Positions 44,181-53,217 of a stretch of DNA of 64,000 nt are shown here, piece after piece (positions within the stretch are counted from its first letter, which is position 1; each line of letters begins with the position of its first letter). The position numbers and the translations under genes are program-made. The stretch lies in NCBI RefSeq assembly GCF_900607225.1, contig NZ_LR027842.1, positions 28,438-92,437 of the forward strand, given 5' to 3'. The DNA comes from [Pseudopropionibacterium] massiliense (GTDB lineage Bacteria > Actinomycetota > Actinomycetes > Propionibacteriales > Propionibacteriaceae). The notes beneath the pieces are model-generated. The model was not told the origin of the DNA. It searched no databases and saw only the letters and a list, made by a program, of their open reading frames with translations.

Positions 44181-44795
44181 ATGGAAAACGAAGCGCAGAG
44201 CAGGATCCTGAACATTCCCGAATTGCTGGGACGCATCTGGAAGAGAAAAGTAGCTCTCCTGCTGTCCTTCCTCATCGTCCTCGCCGTCGGATGCGGCTGG
44301 GTGCTCATGAAACCCGAAGGACAAACCGCCAAACAGCTCCTGGTGTTCAAGTTCCCCGAGACGACCGCTGAATCCCAGGCCACCCAGCAGGCCGCGATAC
44401 TGCCCGCTCTGGTGACCACCTACACGACCCTGCTGAAACACCCGTCGGTCGGCGGTCCGATCCTGGAGAAGCACCCCGAGATCCAGAACCTGGACGCGCT
44501 CGCCGACCGCGTGACCTTCGACACCCCGAGCATCATCAGCGTTTCCCTGTCCGTCACGGACCCGGACCCGGTCAAGGCCGAGGCCCTGCTGCGCGACATC
44601 TCCGCCAGTCTCGCCGAGAACGCTCCCAAGGCATTCGCCCAGTCGCCGGAATACCTGCGCATCGGACTCGATCCCCTGCCCCAGGTGACGGTGGGCCCGG
44701 CGCGTTCAGGACGCGGCGTGCAGCTGGCCGCCGTTGTCCTGGTGAGCGTGATCGTCGGGGTGGGAACCGCGGCCCTCCTACCTCGCCGCTCCTGA
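44181..44795 (+). CDS. Wzz-like chain-length/capsule assembly membrane protein
   Basis: A 204-residue protein with two transmembrane helices (LLLSFLIVLAVGCGWVLM at about 25-42; VQLAAVVLVSVIVGVGTAALL near the C-terminus) and a periplasm-like middle domain. This is the layout of Wzz/YveK polysaccharide co-polymerases, without a kinase domain. The ATG at 44181 is about 13 bases after GGAG; a GTG at 44169 overlaps the pseudogene stop. It leads a short run with a ligase and a glycosyltransferase. Confidence 0.7.
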   Translation: MENEAQSRILNIPELLGRIWKRKVALLLSFLIVLAVGCGWVLMKPEGQTAKQLLVFKFPETTAESQATQQAAILPALVTTYTTLLKHPSVGGPILEKHPEIQNLDALADRVTFDTPSIISVSLSVTDPDPVKAEALLRDISASLAENAPKAFAQSPEYLRIGLDPLPQVTVGPARSGRGVQLAAVVLVSVIVGVGTAALLPRRS

Positions 44796-44810
44796 CGTCA
44801 GGAACCGGTT

Positions 44811-46040
44811 TTGACAGACGCTCCCGCCACCGAGAGAACCCGCCTGACAGAGCGTTTCGCCTCGGTTGATCGAACCGTCGAATGGATGACGGCCGTCATG
44901 GTGACGTCGCTGGTCCTCCGGATCCCGGGCAGCCTGTTCGCCACCGTGGCGATAGCCGTGCTGCAGCTGCTCGTGGTTCCGCTGCACATTCCCCACAAGC
45001 GGGCGCGGCTGTGGCTGTGGACGTTGGTGCTCGGCACGGTGACCAGCTCCGTCGCTCTCGTGACGGTGGTGAAGGAACCTGAGCTGGTCGGTTTCCCGGT
45101 CATCACCGCGACGTTCCTCCTCGTCTCCTGGACGTTGATCGGAACCGTTCTCGGACAGCGTCTGGCGCGGGTCGTGATCACCACCTGCTACTGGTGCTTC
45201 GGGATCACCCTTTTCATCGGTCTCGGTGAGATCGTCACCGGCTTCCGGGTGAGCAACATTTTCTACTCCGCCCCGACCACCCAGACGGCCAACAGCCGAT
45301 TCGAGGTGTCGGCCTTCTACCCGAACTACAACGATTTCTCCGTGGTGCTGGCGATGTTCGTCACCCTGCTCGCGGTGCGCATCCTGTTCGACCACACATC
45401 GCGTTTCAGGACCATTTTGCGGGGTTTCCTGGTGGTTCTGACCACAGGCCTGGTGTTCATCCAGGGGTCTCGCGGCGCCCTGCTGGCGCTGCTGGTCGGC
45501 ATCGCGGCCGCGGTCTGGATCAACCTGCGAATGCGGGTCTCGTCGCGGATCATGTCGCTGCTGACGTTGGTCGCGTTGATGGCTGCGATCGCGGGCGGAA
45601 TGCTCATCTGGAACTCTCCGTGGGTCCAGGACAACTCGACCAGGGAACGCGGGGGAGTCATCAACAGAATCCTCTCCATCACCCCCGAATCCCACCTGCA
45701 GTTCTGGTTCGGCTGGGGCACGCAGCCCAACTATCAGCTTGCGGCCCGCCAGAACTATCCGGGCGAGCTGATGGATCCCCACAATGTGCTGTTGGAAGCC
45801 CTGATCTGGTTCGGGTTGCCGGTGGCGCTGCTGTTCGTGGCGTTCTGGGCCCAGATCGTCTGGCGTGGTGCCTGGAGACTCGAACTGGAGAGCTTTGACT
45901 GGCAGCCCTTGGCGAGCGTCGCCGTGGTCGCGCTGATGCCTATCCTCGGAATCGTCCCCTCATCGACCTTCCGCTACTACCTGATATTCCTTTTCTCCGC
46001 CGCTGCCGCGGCGGCGATTTCCACCCGGAGAACTACGTGA
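44811..46040 (+). CDS. O-antigen ligase/polymerase-like membrane protein (third of three)
   Basis: A 409-residue protein with about 10-12 helices. FYPNYNDFSVVLAMFVTLL and QGSRGALLALLVG are Wzy/WaaL family signatures, and DPHNVLLEALIWFGLPVALL is the conserved C-terminal loop. The start appears to be TTG at 44811, with AGGAACC upstream. It overlaps the next glycosyltransferase by 4 bp (GTGA). Confidence 0.8.
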   Translation: MTDAPATERTRLTERFASVDRTVEWMTAVMVTSLVLRIPGSLFATVAIAVLQLLVVPLHIPHKRARLWLWTLVLGTVTSSVALVTVVKEPELVGFPVITATFLLVSWTLIGTVLGQRLARVVITTCYWCFGITLFIGLGEIVTGFRVSNIFYSAPTTQTANSRFEVSAFYPNYNDFSVVLAMFVTLLAVRILFDHTSRFRTILRGFLVVLTTGLVFIQGSRGALLALLVGIAAAVWINLRMRVSSRIMSLLTLVALMAAIAGGMLIWNSPWVQDNSTRERGGVINRILSITPESHLQFWFGWGTQPNYQLAARQNYPGELMDPHNVLLEALIWFGLPVALLFVAFWAQIVWRGAWRLELESFDWQPLASVAVVALMPILGIVPSSTFRYYLIFLFSAAAAAAISTRRTT

Positions 46041-47212
46041 CCAGACGCATGATATTTCATCACCCGCTGCCCCTGATCGCGGATGCCGCGTCGGCGTCCG
46101 GGATCAGGCCGGTCCAGATGAAACGTGCCTTCGAGGAACTCGGCTACGAGGTGTGGGAGGTCACCGGGTACACGCCGGAACGGGCCAGGCTTGCCGCCGA
46201 CGTGCGATACGCCGTGCGGTGCGGGGTGCGATTCGATTTCTGCTACTCCGAGTCCTCGACGATGCCCATGACGATGACCAATCCCACCCACCTTCCGGTG
46301 CGCCCCTTCCTGGATCTCAGGTTCTTTCGGATGTTGCGCGGGAATGGGGTTCCCGTCGGGCAGTTCCTGCGAGACATCTACTGGGTTTTCCCCGCCTACA
46401 GGGAATCGTTGTCATTCCCCAAACTCCAGGCCGCCCTGGCGGCTTACGAATGGGACATGCGAACGCTTCGCCGTCACACGGACAGGGTATTCCTCCCGAG
46501 CCTGAAGGTGGGCGAATACATCAATCTGGGAAACGTCCCGGTCCCGGCCCTCGAACCGGGGCACGGGCACGCCGAACCGTTGCCCGGCCCGGAGAAAGGG
46601 GCGTCGCTGTTCTACGTCGGCGGGATCGGCCCCGGCTACAAGCTTCACGAATTGTTCGCGGGGGTCAAAAGGGCATGGGAGGAAAAGAACCTGGACGTGC
46701 ACCTGATCGTGTGTCTGCGTCCCGAGGAGTGGGACGCGGTCGAGCACGAGTACGCGCAATGGGCATGCCCCGCCATCGAGGTGGTTCATGGTCACGGGAA
46801 CGGCCTGAGAGAGTATTTCGAGCGGTCCAATATCGCCGCCATCGTCGTCGATCTGGACGAATACTGGAAACTCGGGGTTCCCGTGAAACTGTACGACTAC
46901 ATCGGGGCCGGCAAACCCGTGATGGTGACGAAGGGGTCGTTGGTCGGCGACATGGTCGAGAGGATGGAACTAGGCTGGACGGTGGACAACTCGCCCGATG
47001 CTGTGGTCGAACTTCTCGAGAGGCTGGCCAACGATCCGCAGGAGATTCAGCAGGTTCGTGCTCGGGTCTTGGCCCAGCGCGACGCCCACACCTGGCGTGA
47101 AAGGGCCCGGCAGGCCGTGGAGGAACTCACCGGCGCGCCGGTCCCGGAGGCCGTGGAGGAACGAGATCCTCTGACGGAGACGAAAGAGGTAGCGGTCAAG
47201 AACGGACTCTAG
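46037..47212 (+). CDS. Glycosyltransferase-like protein of the glycan locus
   Basis: A 391-residue GT-B-like protein. FYVGGIGPGYKLHELFAGVK (about 191-210) opens the donor domain and VPVKLYDYIGAGKPVMVTKG (about 280-299) is the GT4-type donor motif. The N-terminal half is unusual, with PMTMTNPTHLPVRPFLDLRF. It overlaps the ligase stop (GTGA) and is the last gene of the glycan locus. Substrate unknown. Confidence 0.75.
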   Translation: MTRRMIFHHPLPLIADAASASGIRPVQMKRAFEELGYEVWEVTGYTPERARLAADVRYAVRCGVRFDFCYSESSTMPMTMTNPTHLPVRPFLDLRFFRMLRGNGVPVGQFLRDIYWVFPAYRESLSFPKLQAALAAYEWDMRTLRRHTDRVFLPSLKVGEYINLGNVPVPALEPGHGHAEPLPGPEKGASLFYVGGIGPGYKLHELFAGVKRAWEEKNLDVHLIVCLRPEEWDAVEHEYAQWACPAIEVVHGHGNGLREYFERSNIAAIVVDLDEYWKLGVPVKLYDYIGAGKPVMVTKGSLVGDMVERMELGWTVDNSPDAVVELLERLANDPQEIQQVRARVLAQRDAHTWRERARQAVEELTGAPVPEAVEERDPLTETKEVAVKNGL

Positions 47213-47288
47213 CGACGGGGATGGGCTCCTCTTGGGAGTTCTGGCGGTAGCGCAGTCGGCTGAGCAGGCCCGCGGAGCCTCCTGCTCA

Positions 47289-48128
47289 TCATTTCCACGC
47301 CTCCAGGAATTTCATGCCGTTGTCCCCCAGCTGCTGGGGCGAGAGCGCCTTGGTCGTGCCCATTACCAGAAGGCGGTCATACTTCTTGTCGGTGATGCAC
47401 GTCATCACCGTCGTCTTCTTGTTGTTCTTGAGGGAGAGCTCCTGGGGGCCGCAGGTGAAATCGCCGACTTCGGTCGGATCCTTCAGTTTGCCGCGCACGC
47501 TCTCGAACTTGTTGGGGGAGTCCGTGAAGACCATGATCTGGGTGCTGTCCGGGGAGTCGTAGAAACTGACTTCCTGGCTGGTCTTGCTGTAATTGAAGTC
47601 GCCGAACTTCTTGGGAAATTCCGGGGCGGTGGCGGGCCCCGTTGTCTTAGGGGCGGAACTCGTGGCCGCGGGGGTTGAACTCGTGGTCGTGGAGGGTGAT
47701 GTGGGGGACGCGGTGGAATTGGAATTTTTGGTGATCAACCACCAGGCGCCCAGGCCCAGGGCGACCACGAGAACACAGATGAGCGCCACCAGCACCATCC
47801 GGCCCTCCCCTCCGCCGGGTGGCTGCGGGGGCTGCGTGTACCCGGGCGTCCCGTAGGGCTGGGAGTAGCCCTGCTGCTGAGGGGGTAGATAACCCTGCGG
47901 CTGTTGGGAGTAACCCTGCGGCTGTTGGGAGTAACCCTGCTGCTGGGGGGGTAGATAACCCTGCGGCTGTTGGGAGTAACCCTGCTGGGGCTGACCTTGT
48001 TGGGGGTAACCCTGCTGGGGCTGACCTTGTTGGGGGTAACCCTGCTGGGGGTAGTTCTGTTGGGGTTGGCCTCCCCAGGGCGGCTGCGCGCCGGGCTGGT
48101 TCATGTTGGGGTAGGGATAGTTGGTCAT
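47289..48128 (-). CDS. Pro/Gln-rich single-pass membrane protein with unknown extracellular domain
   Basis: A 279-residue protein with a cytosolic N-terminal third made of short repeats ([20 protein letters not shown]), one transmembrane helix ([22 protein letters not shown], about 111-132), a Ser/Thr-rich stalk ([20 protein letters not shown]) and an outer domain of about 110 residues ([12 protein letters not shown], ending FLEAWK) with two Cys. This layout recalls actinobacterial envelope proteins with intrinsically disordered tails. Function unknown. AGGAG precedes the ATG. It is a tandem paralogue of the broken gene at 48350-49249. Confidence 0.75.
   Translation of the reverse strand: MTNYPYPNMNQPGAQPPWGGQPQQNYPQQGYPQQGQPQQGYPQQGQPQQGYSQQPQGYLPPQQQGYSQQPQGYSQQPQGYLPPQQQGYSQPYGTPGYTQPPQPPGGGEGRMVLVALICVLVVALGLGAWWLITKNSNSTASPTSPSTTTSSTPAATSSAPKTTGPATAPEFPKKFGDFNYSKTSQEVSFYDSPDSTQIMVFTDSPNKFESVRGKLKDPTEVGDFTCGPQELSLKNNKKTTVMTCITDKKYDRLLVMGTTKALSPQQLGDNGMKFLEAWK
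47870..48060. repeat. Short tandem repeats inside the Pro/Gln-rich gene
   Basis: Units of 21 bp (CCCTGCGGCTGTTGGGAGTAA) and 30 bp (begins CCCTGCTGGGGCTGACCTTG) are repeated in tandem on the plus strand. All are in frame with the gene, so copy number can vary without breaking it. Confidence 0.7.
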
Positions 48129-48349
48129 GTACAGCTCCTCGCGAACCATGGTAGGAGAACGGGCGGGTCAGATGGGCGGGTGGGCTCGATAAATGCCGGT
48201 CCTACGCCGCTGCAACCGCACGCAGCATCCCCGGCCTCCCCGTGTGGGTCATGGAGACCACGTCCAGCCTCGGCGCGCCGGATCTGGCGATCTGACGCCC
48301 CGTCTTCCTGACTGGCGCCCAACCCTCGGGTTTTTGTTGACGCAGTCTC

Positions 48350-49249
48350 CTACTTCCAGGCCTCGAGGAATTTCTGTCCTTCTGCCCCCAATTCTTGGGC
48401 AGAGGCGCTCTCGTTGGAACCGAGCTCAAGAACTCCACCGTACTTTTTGGTTATGCACATCATGAAGTACTTCTTCTTTTTCGTTTCCTTGTCCTCGTAG
48501 AAGCTCCGGCCACAGGTGAGCTGCCCGACCTCGGTCAGGTCTTCCATTTTTTTGCGTTCCACGTCGAAAAGGATTTCGAGCGCCAAGAATTGAGCCACAA
48601 TCCGGTCGCCCGAAGAATTTTCATAAACGTTGCTTCGGTCAATGTTTTTAACGAAATTATAGTCGCCGAACTGTTTGGGCAACTCCGGTGCAGTGGTGGG
48701 CGACGGGGTTGGTGTCGAGCTGGATCTTCTGGGCGTAGGGCTGGGGGAGGTGGTCGTCTTGCTGGGCTGTGTGGCTGTTGGGCTGGGGGAGGTGGTGGTT
48801 GGTGTGGGTGTGCTGGGGTCGGCTGGTTTGGTGTTGTTGGCGATGACCCACCAGGCCCCGAGACCCAGGGCGATCACCAGGATGCCGATGATCGTGATGA
48901 GCAGGATGCGGTTTGTTCCTCCGCGGCCTCCGCCGGGTGGTTGTGGTGGCTGTCCGTAGCCGGGGGCGTAGGGCTGTTGGTAGCCGGGTTGGGTGTAGGG
49001 CTGCTGATGGCCCGGTTGTCCATATCCCTGGGGTTGTTGGGGGGATGGCTGTGGTGGTTACCCGGGTCCCTGGGGTTGCTGGGGGGATGGCTGTGGTGGT
49101 TGCCCGGGTCCTTGAGGTTGTTGGGGGTACGGCTGGGACGGCTGCTGTGGATATCCCTGCTGGGGCTGTGGTCCCTGGTTCGGCTTGGCCTCCCAGGGCG
49201 ACTGCCCGCCGGGCTGATTCATATTGTTCGCTGAAGGGTGATCGTTCAT
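48350..49249 (-). pseudogene. Paralogous Pro/Gln-rich membrane protein interrupted by a TAA
   Basis: The start has a strong site (AGGAGG) and encodes MNDHPSANNMNQPGG, then Pro/Gln repeats. At 49060-49058 the frame meets TAA where the neighbouring 42-bp repeat copy has CAA, so one base change converts Gln to stop. Beyond it the same frame stays open to 48350 through more repeats, a transmembrane helix (LGLGAWWVI), a Pro/Thr stalk and an outer domain ending FLEAWK like its paralogue. Without readthrough only a 63-residue tail fragment is made. Confidence 0.75.
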
Positions 49250-49367
49250 GTGTGGCCTCCTAGCGGACATAGTATGAGAGCCAGGAGTTCACGCGGAGGA
49301 GCGGTCCATCGACTCGGCCCTCAACGCGAGGCTGGGCCTTGCCGGGCGGGTGACGTAGTTTTGGGTG

Positions 49368-49970
49368 ATGCCGACCACCTCACGCCGCTGGAACCACAAC
49401 ATCCACTACCACGGCGTGATCCTCAGGGAGATATCCAAAGGGGCCCGGACCGCCCTCGATGTCGGCTGCGGCAATGGGCTGCTGACCCGGGAGCTGCAAC
49501 GGGTCGTACCCGAGGTTGTGGGCATCGATGCCGATGAGCGGGTTCTGAACCAGGCGCGTCGGGACTGCGGAGACGTCGATTGGGTGCTCGGAGATTTCCT
49601 GACCCATGATTTCGGCCGTCGTTTCGACGTGGTGGCTTCGGTGGCCGTGCTGCACCACGTCCCCGACCTCCGGGCGGGCCTGAGGCGGTTGGCCGCGCTG
49701 ACCGCCCCGGGTGGGGTCCTGGCGGTCGTCGGTTTGGCGCGGGCGACGAGGCTCAGGGACCGGCTGATCCACGTCCCGGGTCTGTTCCAGCACTGGTGGT
49801 TCTCGGTGCGGTACGGCTTCTGGGAGCACGCGGCCCCGACGGTGTGGCCACCGCCCCACGACTACACCACAATCCGGCGGTTGGCCGCCGAGTTCCTGCC
49901 CGGGATGGTGTGGCGGCGCCTCCCGTTGTGGCGCTACTCCCTGATCTGGCACCGCCCCGTCACGACGTGA
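49368..49970 (+). CDS. Class I SAM-dependent methyltransferase
   Basis: A 200-residue methyltransferase. LDVGCGNGLLTREL (about 30-43) is motif I for SAM binding, VVGIDADERVL motif II, and VASVAVLHHVPD the post-motif III region. Substrate unknown. TAGTTT (49356-49361) ends six bases before the ATG, so the mRNA is likely leaderless. Its last 247 bp are duplicated at 52096-52342. It converges on the ArsR gene and overlaps it by 11 bp. Confidence 0.82.
   Translation: MPTTSRRWNHNIHYHGVILREISKGARTALDVGCGNGLLTRELQRVVPEVVGIDADERVLNQARRDCGDVDWVLGDFLTHDFGRRFDVVASVAVLHHVPDLRAGLRRLAALTAPGGVLAVVGLARATRLRDRLIHVPGLFQHWWFSVRYGFWEHAAPTVWPPPHDYTTIRRLAAEFLPGMVWRRLPLWRYSLIWHRPVTT
49707..49953 (+). repeat. Direct repeat, left copy (methyltransferase 3' part)
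   Basis: 247 bp matching 52096-52342 without gaps and with about seven mismatches counted by eye. The two copies bracket the ArsR and MFS genes. Confidence 0.85.
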
Positions 49971-50646
49971 AATCAATGCCGCAACCGGTGAACTCTGCCT
50001 CTCCCCGTTCCGTCAGACGGATCGCCCGGGTGGATCCGACCCGGGTGATCCAGCCGCGCTCCAGGAACAGCCCGCACAGCCGCGTCCCGAGAGGCCCGGC
50101 CAGGTGGAGGCGGCGTTCGGTCGCATCCATGCAGGAACTCGCCGCCAGGGAACCCAGCCCGGTTTCCCACGAGTCGAGGAGATCACGGCCGGCCTCCGTG
50201 GGCCGCCAGGTGGCGTCGATCAGGTCCTGTCCGCGCAGCTGGTCGGCGAGCCCGACCCCGAGTCGTCCCGCGAGGTGCCGGTAGCAGGTGCGGCCCTCCC
50301 GGAACCGGGCCTCGTCGGAGGACGCCCGCAGGCTCCGCGGCGTGGGCAGGAGGGTGTCGGACACGGCCCCGAGGCCCTCGATGACCCGCGCCACGTGTTC
50401 GCCGGCGAGGGTGACGTAGCGGTGACGGCCCTGGCGTTTCTCGGTGGCGATGCCCCGGGCGACAAGAACGTCGACGTGTTCGCTGGTGGTGGAGCGGGCC
50501 AGGCCCGTGTACCGGGCGAGTTCGCCGACGGTCCAGGCCCGGTCCGTCATCAGCGCGGTGCACATCGCGGCGCGCGACGGATCTCCCAACGCGGCGGCGA
50601 CCAAGGAGATCTCCGGCATTCTCTCGGGAAACGAACGATCGGGCAC
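49960..50646 (-). CDS. ArsR-family transcriptional regulator
   Basis: A 228-residue winged-helix regulator. The N-terminal HTH (LGDPSRAAMCTALMTDRAWT, then ARSTTSEHVDVLVARGI) is ArsR-type, and KRQGRHRYVTLAG is the wing. The extra C-terminal 120 residues (with CMDATERRLHLAG and CGLFLERGWI) form a second domain seen in ArsR proteins that control efflux genes. It is divergent from the MFS gene at 50747 and probably represses it from the 100-bp gap. Confidence 0.83.
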   Translation of the reverse strand: MPDRSFPERMPEISLVAAALGDPSRAAMCTALMTDRAWTVGELARYTGLARSTTSEHVDVLVARGIATEKRQGRHRYVTLAGEHVARVIEGLGAVSDTLLPTPRSLRASSDEARFREGRTCYRHLAGRLGVGLADQLRGQDLIDATWRPTEAGRDLLDSWETGLGSLAASSCMDATERRLHLAGPLGTRLCGLFLERGWITRVGSTRAIRLTERGEAEFTGCGIDFTS

Positions 50647-50746
50647 CTCTCCATTCTCGCCGCCCCGGGTTCGGTGCGCGCCGAATCATCCGGGCGTGAC
50701 CATGGTTGCCGAACTCTGATGACCGGGACTGAACGAGGAGGCTTGG

Positions 50747-52090
50747 ATGGTGCGCGGCAACAGGCGGGCGGCGACGGCCGCGGTGCTGCTCGGTTTCTTC
50801 GTCGTCATGCTCGACGTCACCGTCGTAAACGTGGCCCTCGGTGGCATCGGGGCCGACCTGCGGATCGGGATCGGGACGCTGCAATGGGTCGTCGACGCCT
50901 ACACGCTCGTGCTCGCGGCCCTGCTGCTTGCCGCCGGGGCCGCCTGCGACCGCATCGGCGCCCGGAGGGTCTACCTGATCGGCCTGCTGGGGTTCGGGGT
51001 CCTGTCCTTCGCCTGCGCGATGGCGCCGACCGGCGGGACGCTGGTGGCGGCCCGGGCCGTGCAGGGAGTGGGAGCGGCGGCCGTCGTGCCCGGGTCGCTG
51101 ACGCTACTGGGTGCCATCCACCCCGACCCCGCCGCGCGGGCACGGGCGATCGGCCTGTGGGGCGGAGCCGGGGGAGTGGCCGCCGCCGTCGGGCCGATCC
51201 TCGGCGGGATGCTGGTGACCGCGGTCGGGTGGCGGTCGGTGTTCTGGATCAACCTTCCGGTGATTGCCGTGGCCGTTCTGCTCACCGTCGGGGCGGTCGA
51301 CGGGACGCGCGGGGCCGCGCCCCGGGGCCTGGACCTGTTCGGCCCGGGGCTCTCAGCGCTCGGGCTAGCCGCGGGAACCTGGGCGGTGATCTCGGCAGGC
51401 GAACACGGCTGGGGGATCCCGCAGCTCGCGGCGGCGGCCGTCGCCGCTGGGCTGTTGATCGGTTTCGTCGCCGTGGAACGTCGCGTTCCCGAACCGATGC
51501 TGCCCCCCGGCCTGTTCGCCGGGCGGGGTTTCACGGTGGCCGTGACGGTCGGGTTCTGCCTGAATGTGAGTTTCTTCGGCCAGCTCTTCGTGCTGTCCCT
51601 GTTCTTCCAGCGAACCCTGGGTCTCGACGCCTGGGACGCGGGTCTCGCGCTCGCTCCACAGGCCTGCAGCGCGGTTGTCGCCGCCCCGCTTGGGGGCAGG
51701 GCGGCCGCCCGGTTCGGGGCTTTTCCGGCGATGTTGACGGGGCTGGTCCTCGGGGCCGCGGGGTTCGCCGGAACCGCGTTCATCGGCCCCGGCACGGCGC
51801 CCCTGATCGTCTCCGGCGTCACCTTCGCCGCGGGGTTCGGAATGGCCTTCGCGATGCCCGCCGCGACCGCCGCAGCGGTCTCGGCCGTCCCGGACGAACT
51901 CGCGGGAACGGCCGGAGGGGTCGTGAACGCGGCGCGGCAGACCGGCAGCGTCGTCGGCGTCGCCGTCCTGGGCGGCGTGGTCGCGGCCGATGCCTCCCCG
52001 TCCGGTTTCCGCGTCGCGATGCTGATGGCAGCCGGGATCTTCATCGCGGCCGCGGCCCTGGTGGCCGCGGCCGCGCGTGACCCGGCCTGA
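50747..52090 (+). CDS. MFS efflux transporter, EmrB/QacA (DHA2) type
   Basis: A 447-residue drug:proton antiporter-like protein with 12-14 helices. LDVTVVNVALGGIGADL in helix 1 and LVLAALLLAAGAACDRIGAR at the loop 2-3 motif are DHA2 signatures; RAVQGVGAAAVVPGSL is the helix-5 antiporter motif region. GAACGAGGAGG precedes the ATG. It is divergent from its likely ArsR repressor. The pair lies inside a direct repeat, which suggests it was inserted as a unit. Confidence 0.85.
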   Translation: MVRGNRRAATAAVLLGFFVVMLDVTVVNVALGGIGADLRIGIGTLQWVVDAYTLVLAALLLAAGAACDRIGARRVYLIGLLGFGVLSFACAMAPTGGTLVAARAVQGVGAAAVVPGSLTLLGAIHPDPAARARAIGLWGGAGGVAAAVGPILGGMLVTAVGWRSVFWINLPVIAVAVLLTVGAVDGTRGAAPRGLDLFGPGLSALGLAAGTWAVISAGEHGWGIPQLAAAAVAAGLLIGFVAVERRVPEPMLPPGLFAGRGFTVAVTVGFCLNVSFFGQLFVLSLFFQRTLGLDAWDAGLALAPQACSAVVAAPLGGRAAARFGAFPAMLTGLVLGAAGFAGTAFIGPGTAPLIVSGVTFAAGFGMAFAMPAATAAAVSAVPDELAGTAGGVVNAARQTGSVVGVAVLGGVVAADASPSGFRVAMLMAAGIFIAAAALVAAAARDPA

Positions 52091-52095
52091 CACAA

Positions 52096-52362
52096 CCGGG
52101 TGGGGTCCTGGCGGTCGTCGGTTTGGCGCGGGCGACGAGGCTCAGGGACCGACTGATCCATGTCCCGGGTCTGTTCCAGCACTGGTGGTTCTCGGTGCGG
52201 TACGGCTTCTGGGAGCATGCGGCCCCGACGGTGTGGCCACCGGCTCACGACTACACCACAATCCGGCGGTTGGCCGCCGAGCTCCTGCCCGGGATGGTGT
52301 GGCGGCACCTCCCGTTGTGGCGCTACTCCCTGATCTGGCACCACTCCGGGGCGGTGTCGTGA
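52096..52362 (+). pseudogene. Duplicated 3' fragment of the methyltransferase gene
   Basis: Nearly identical to 49707-49953 and open in the same frame (ATRLRDRLIHVPGLFQHWWF, ending SLIWHHSGAVS), but without the SAM-binding half. A 79-residue product could start at an internal ATG-like site, but it would lack any catalytic motif. Confidence 0.8.
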
Positions 52363-52549
52363 CCTCGCGAACCACCGGCACGCTGAAGTGACAAGGGAAA
52401 ACGAATTCTCTCGCGCATGTGCTTGACCTAGGGGGGGAGTTGCCTAAACTAACGCGAAAGTTAAGAATACTGCATACGCGAGGCTCGCTTGACCTGCTGT
52501 TGAACGCCACTGTGGTGCGGAGCCTTTGTTGAAGGATGTGCAGGTTGTG

Positions 52550-52628
52550 GAGGTTTGTTCACAGGCTGTCCTCCGAGCAGTGAAGCCTCTGGTCAGACCT
52601 CACTCGAAGGCGGCTGCGAATAAGCCTC
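52550..52628. repeat. Palindromic element, family C copy 1
   Basis: GAGGTTTGTTCACAG (52550-52564) pairs in RNA with CTGCGAATAAGCCTC (52614-52628) using two G-U pairs and one mismatch. The stretch 52363-52664 has lower GC than the window average and no gene. Related sequence lies at 62258-62377. Confidence 0.5.
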
Positions 52629-52664
52629 GTTACTGGTCTTCGAAAATTGGAAAGATTTTACTCA

Positions 52665-53213
52665 ATGATAAAACGAATCACCATTTCACTTGCTCTCGCG
52701 ATTTTCCTTGGATTTGTTCCTCAGGCGTTTGCTGATGACGGTTCGAATGATGGCGAAGTTCAGTCATCATCTTTTTCTCATGAGCATGAGAAGCTGACAG
52801 AAGAAATCCGGACGGTGTTCGAGGTCTATCTCACGCAGGATCAGAGCGGACTGTGGAGGGTGAACGATGCAAAGAGCGCTGCGGCAGCTGGTATTGAGAG
52901 CAGGGATTTGGAAATCGCTGCGCGTAATTTGAACTCTGTTGGCATGTCAAACCGTCCAGCGGGTGATGGGAACAGTACTGAAAAAGTTGGCGACGAAGGG
53001 TGGGTCAGATGTGTTCTCTCATGGTCAGTCGGGTCAGGCGTCATCAAATTGCTTGATGGCACGGCAGTCGGGTGGCTGAAAGCTGGAAAATATGCGAAAT
53101 TCGCTTCGTGGCTCCTCCGGGTCGCTCCTCGGGTCGCTCTCCGGGGAGGTGCAGCGGGCATCGTCGGTGGGCTCGTTGCAGGCGTCTTGGCATGCAGTAT
53201 CTCGAACGGATGA
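52665..53213 (+). CDS. Low-GC secreted protein with Gly-rich hydrophobic C-terminus (candidate bacteriocin precursor)
   Basis: A 182-residue protein with a Sec signal peptide (MIKRITISLALAIFLGFVPQ, cleaved after AFA near 22), a polar middle, and a C-terminal 70 residues that are hydrophobic and Gly-rich with two Cys (VRCVLSWSVGSGVIKLLDG ... GLVAGVLACSISNG). The C-terminal part looks like a pore-forming peptide. Codon use is AT-richer than any neighbour, a sign of transfer. GGAAAG precedes the ATG. The next gene, five bases later, encodes a small membrane protein that could give immunity. I know no close family; the bacteriocin reading is inference. Confidence 0.55.
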   Translation: MIKRITISLALAIFLGFVPQAFADDGSNDGEVQSSSFSHEHEKLTEEIRTVFEVYLTQDQSGLWRVNDAKSAAAAGIESRDLEIAARNLNSVGMSNRPAGDGNSTEKVGDEGWVRCVLSWSVGSGVIKLLDGTAVGWLKAGKYAKFASWLLRVAPRVALRGGAAGIVGGLVAGVLACSISNG

Positions 53214-53217
53214 ATGA

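Noticed and set aside
47870..48070. CRISPR-like array
   Set aside because: The short units are contiguous, in frame and encode Gln/Pro/Gly repeats; there are no spacers.
49058..49060. Recoding of the in-frame TAA in the Pro/Gln-rich paralogue
   Set aside because: No known recoding signal is visible; a point mutation from CAA is simpler.
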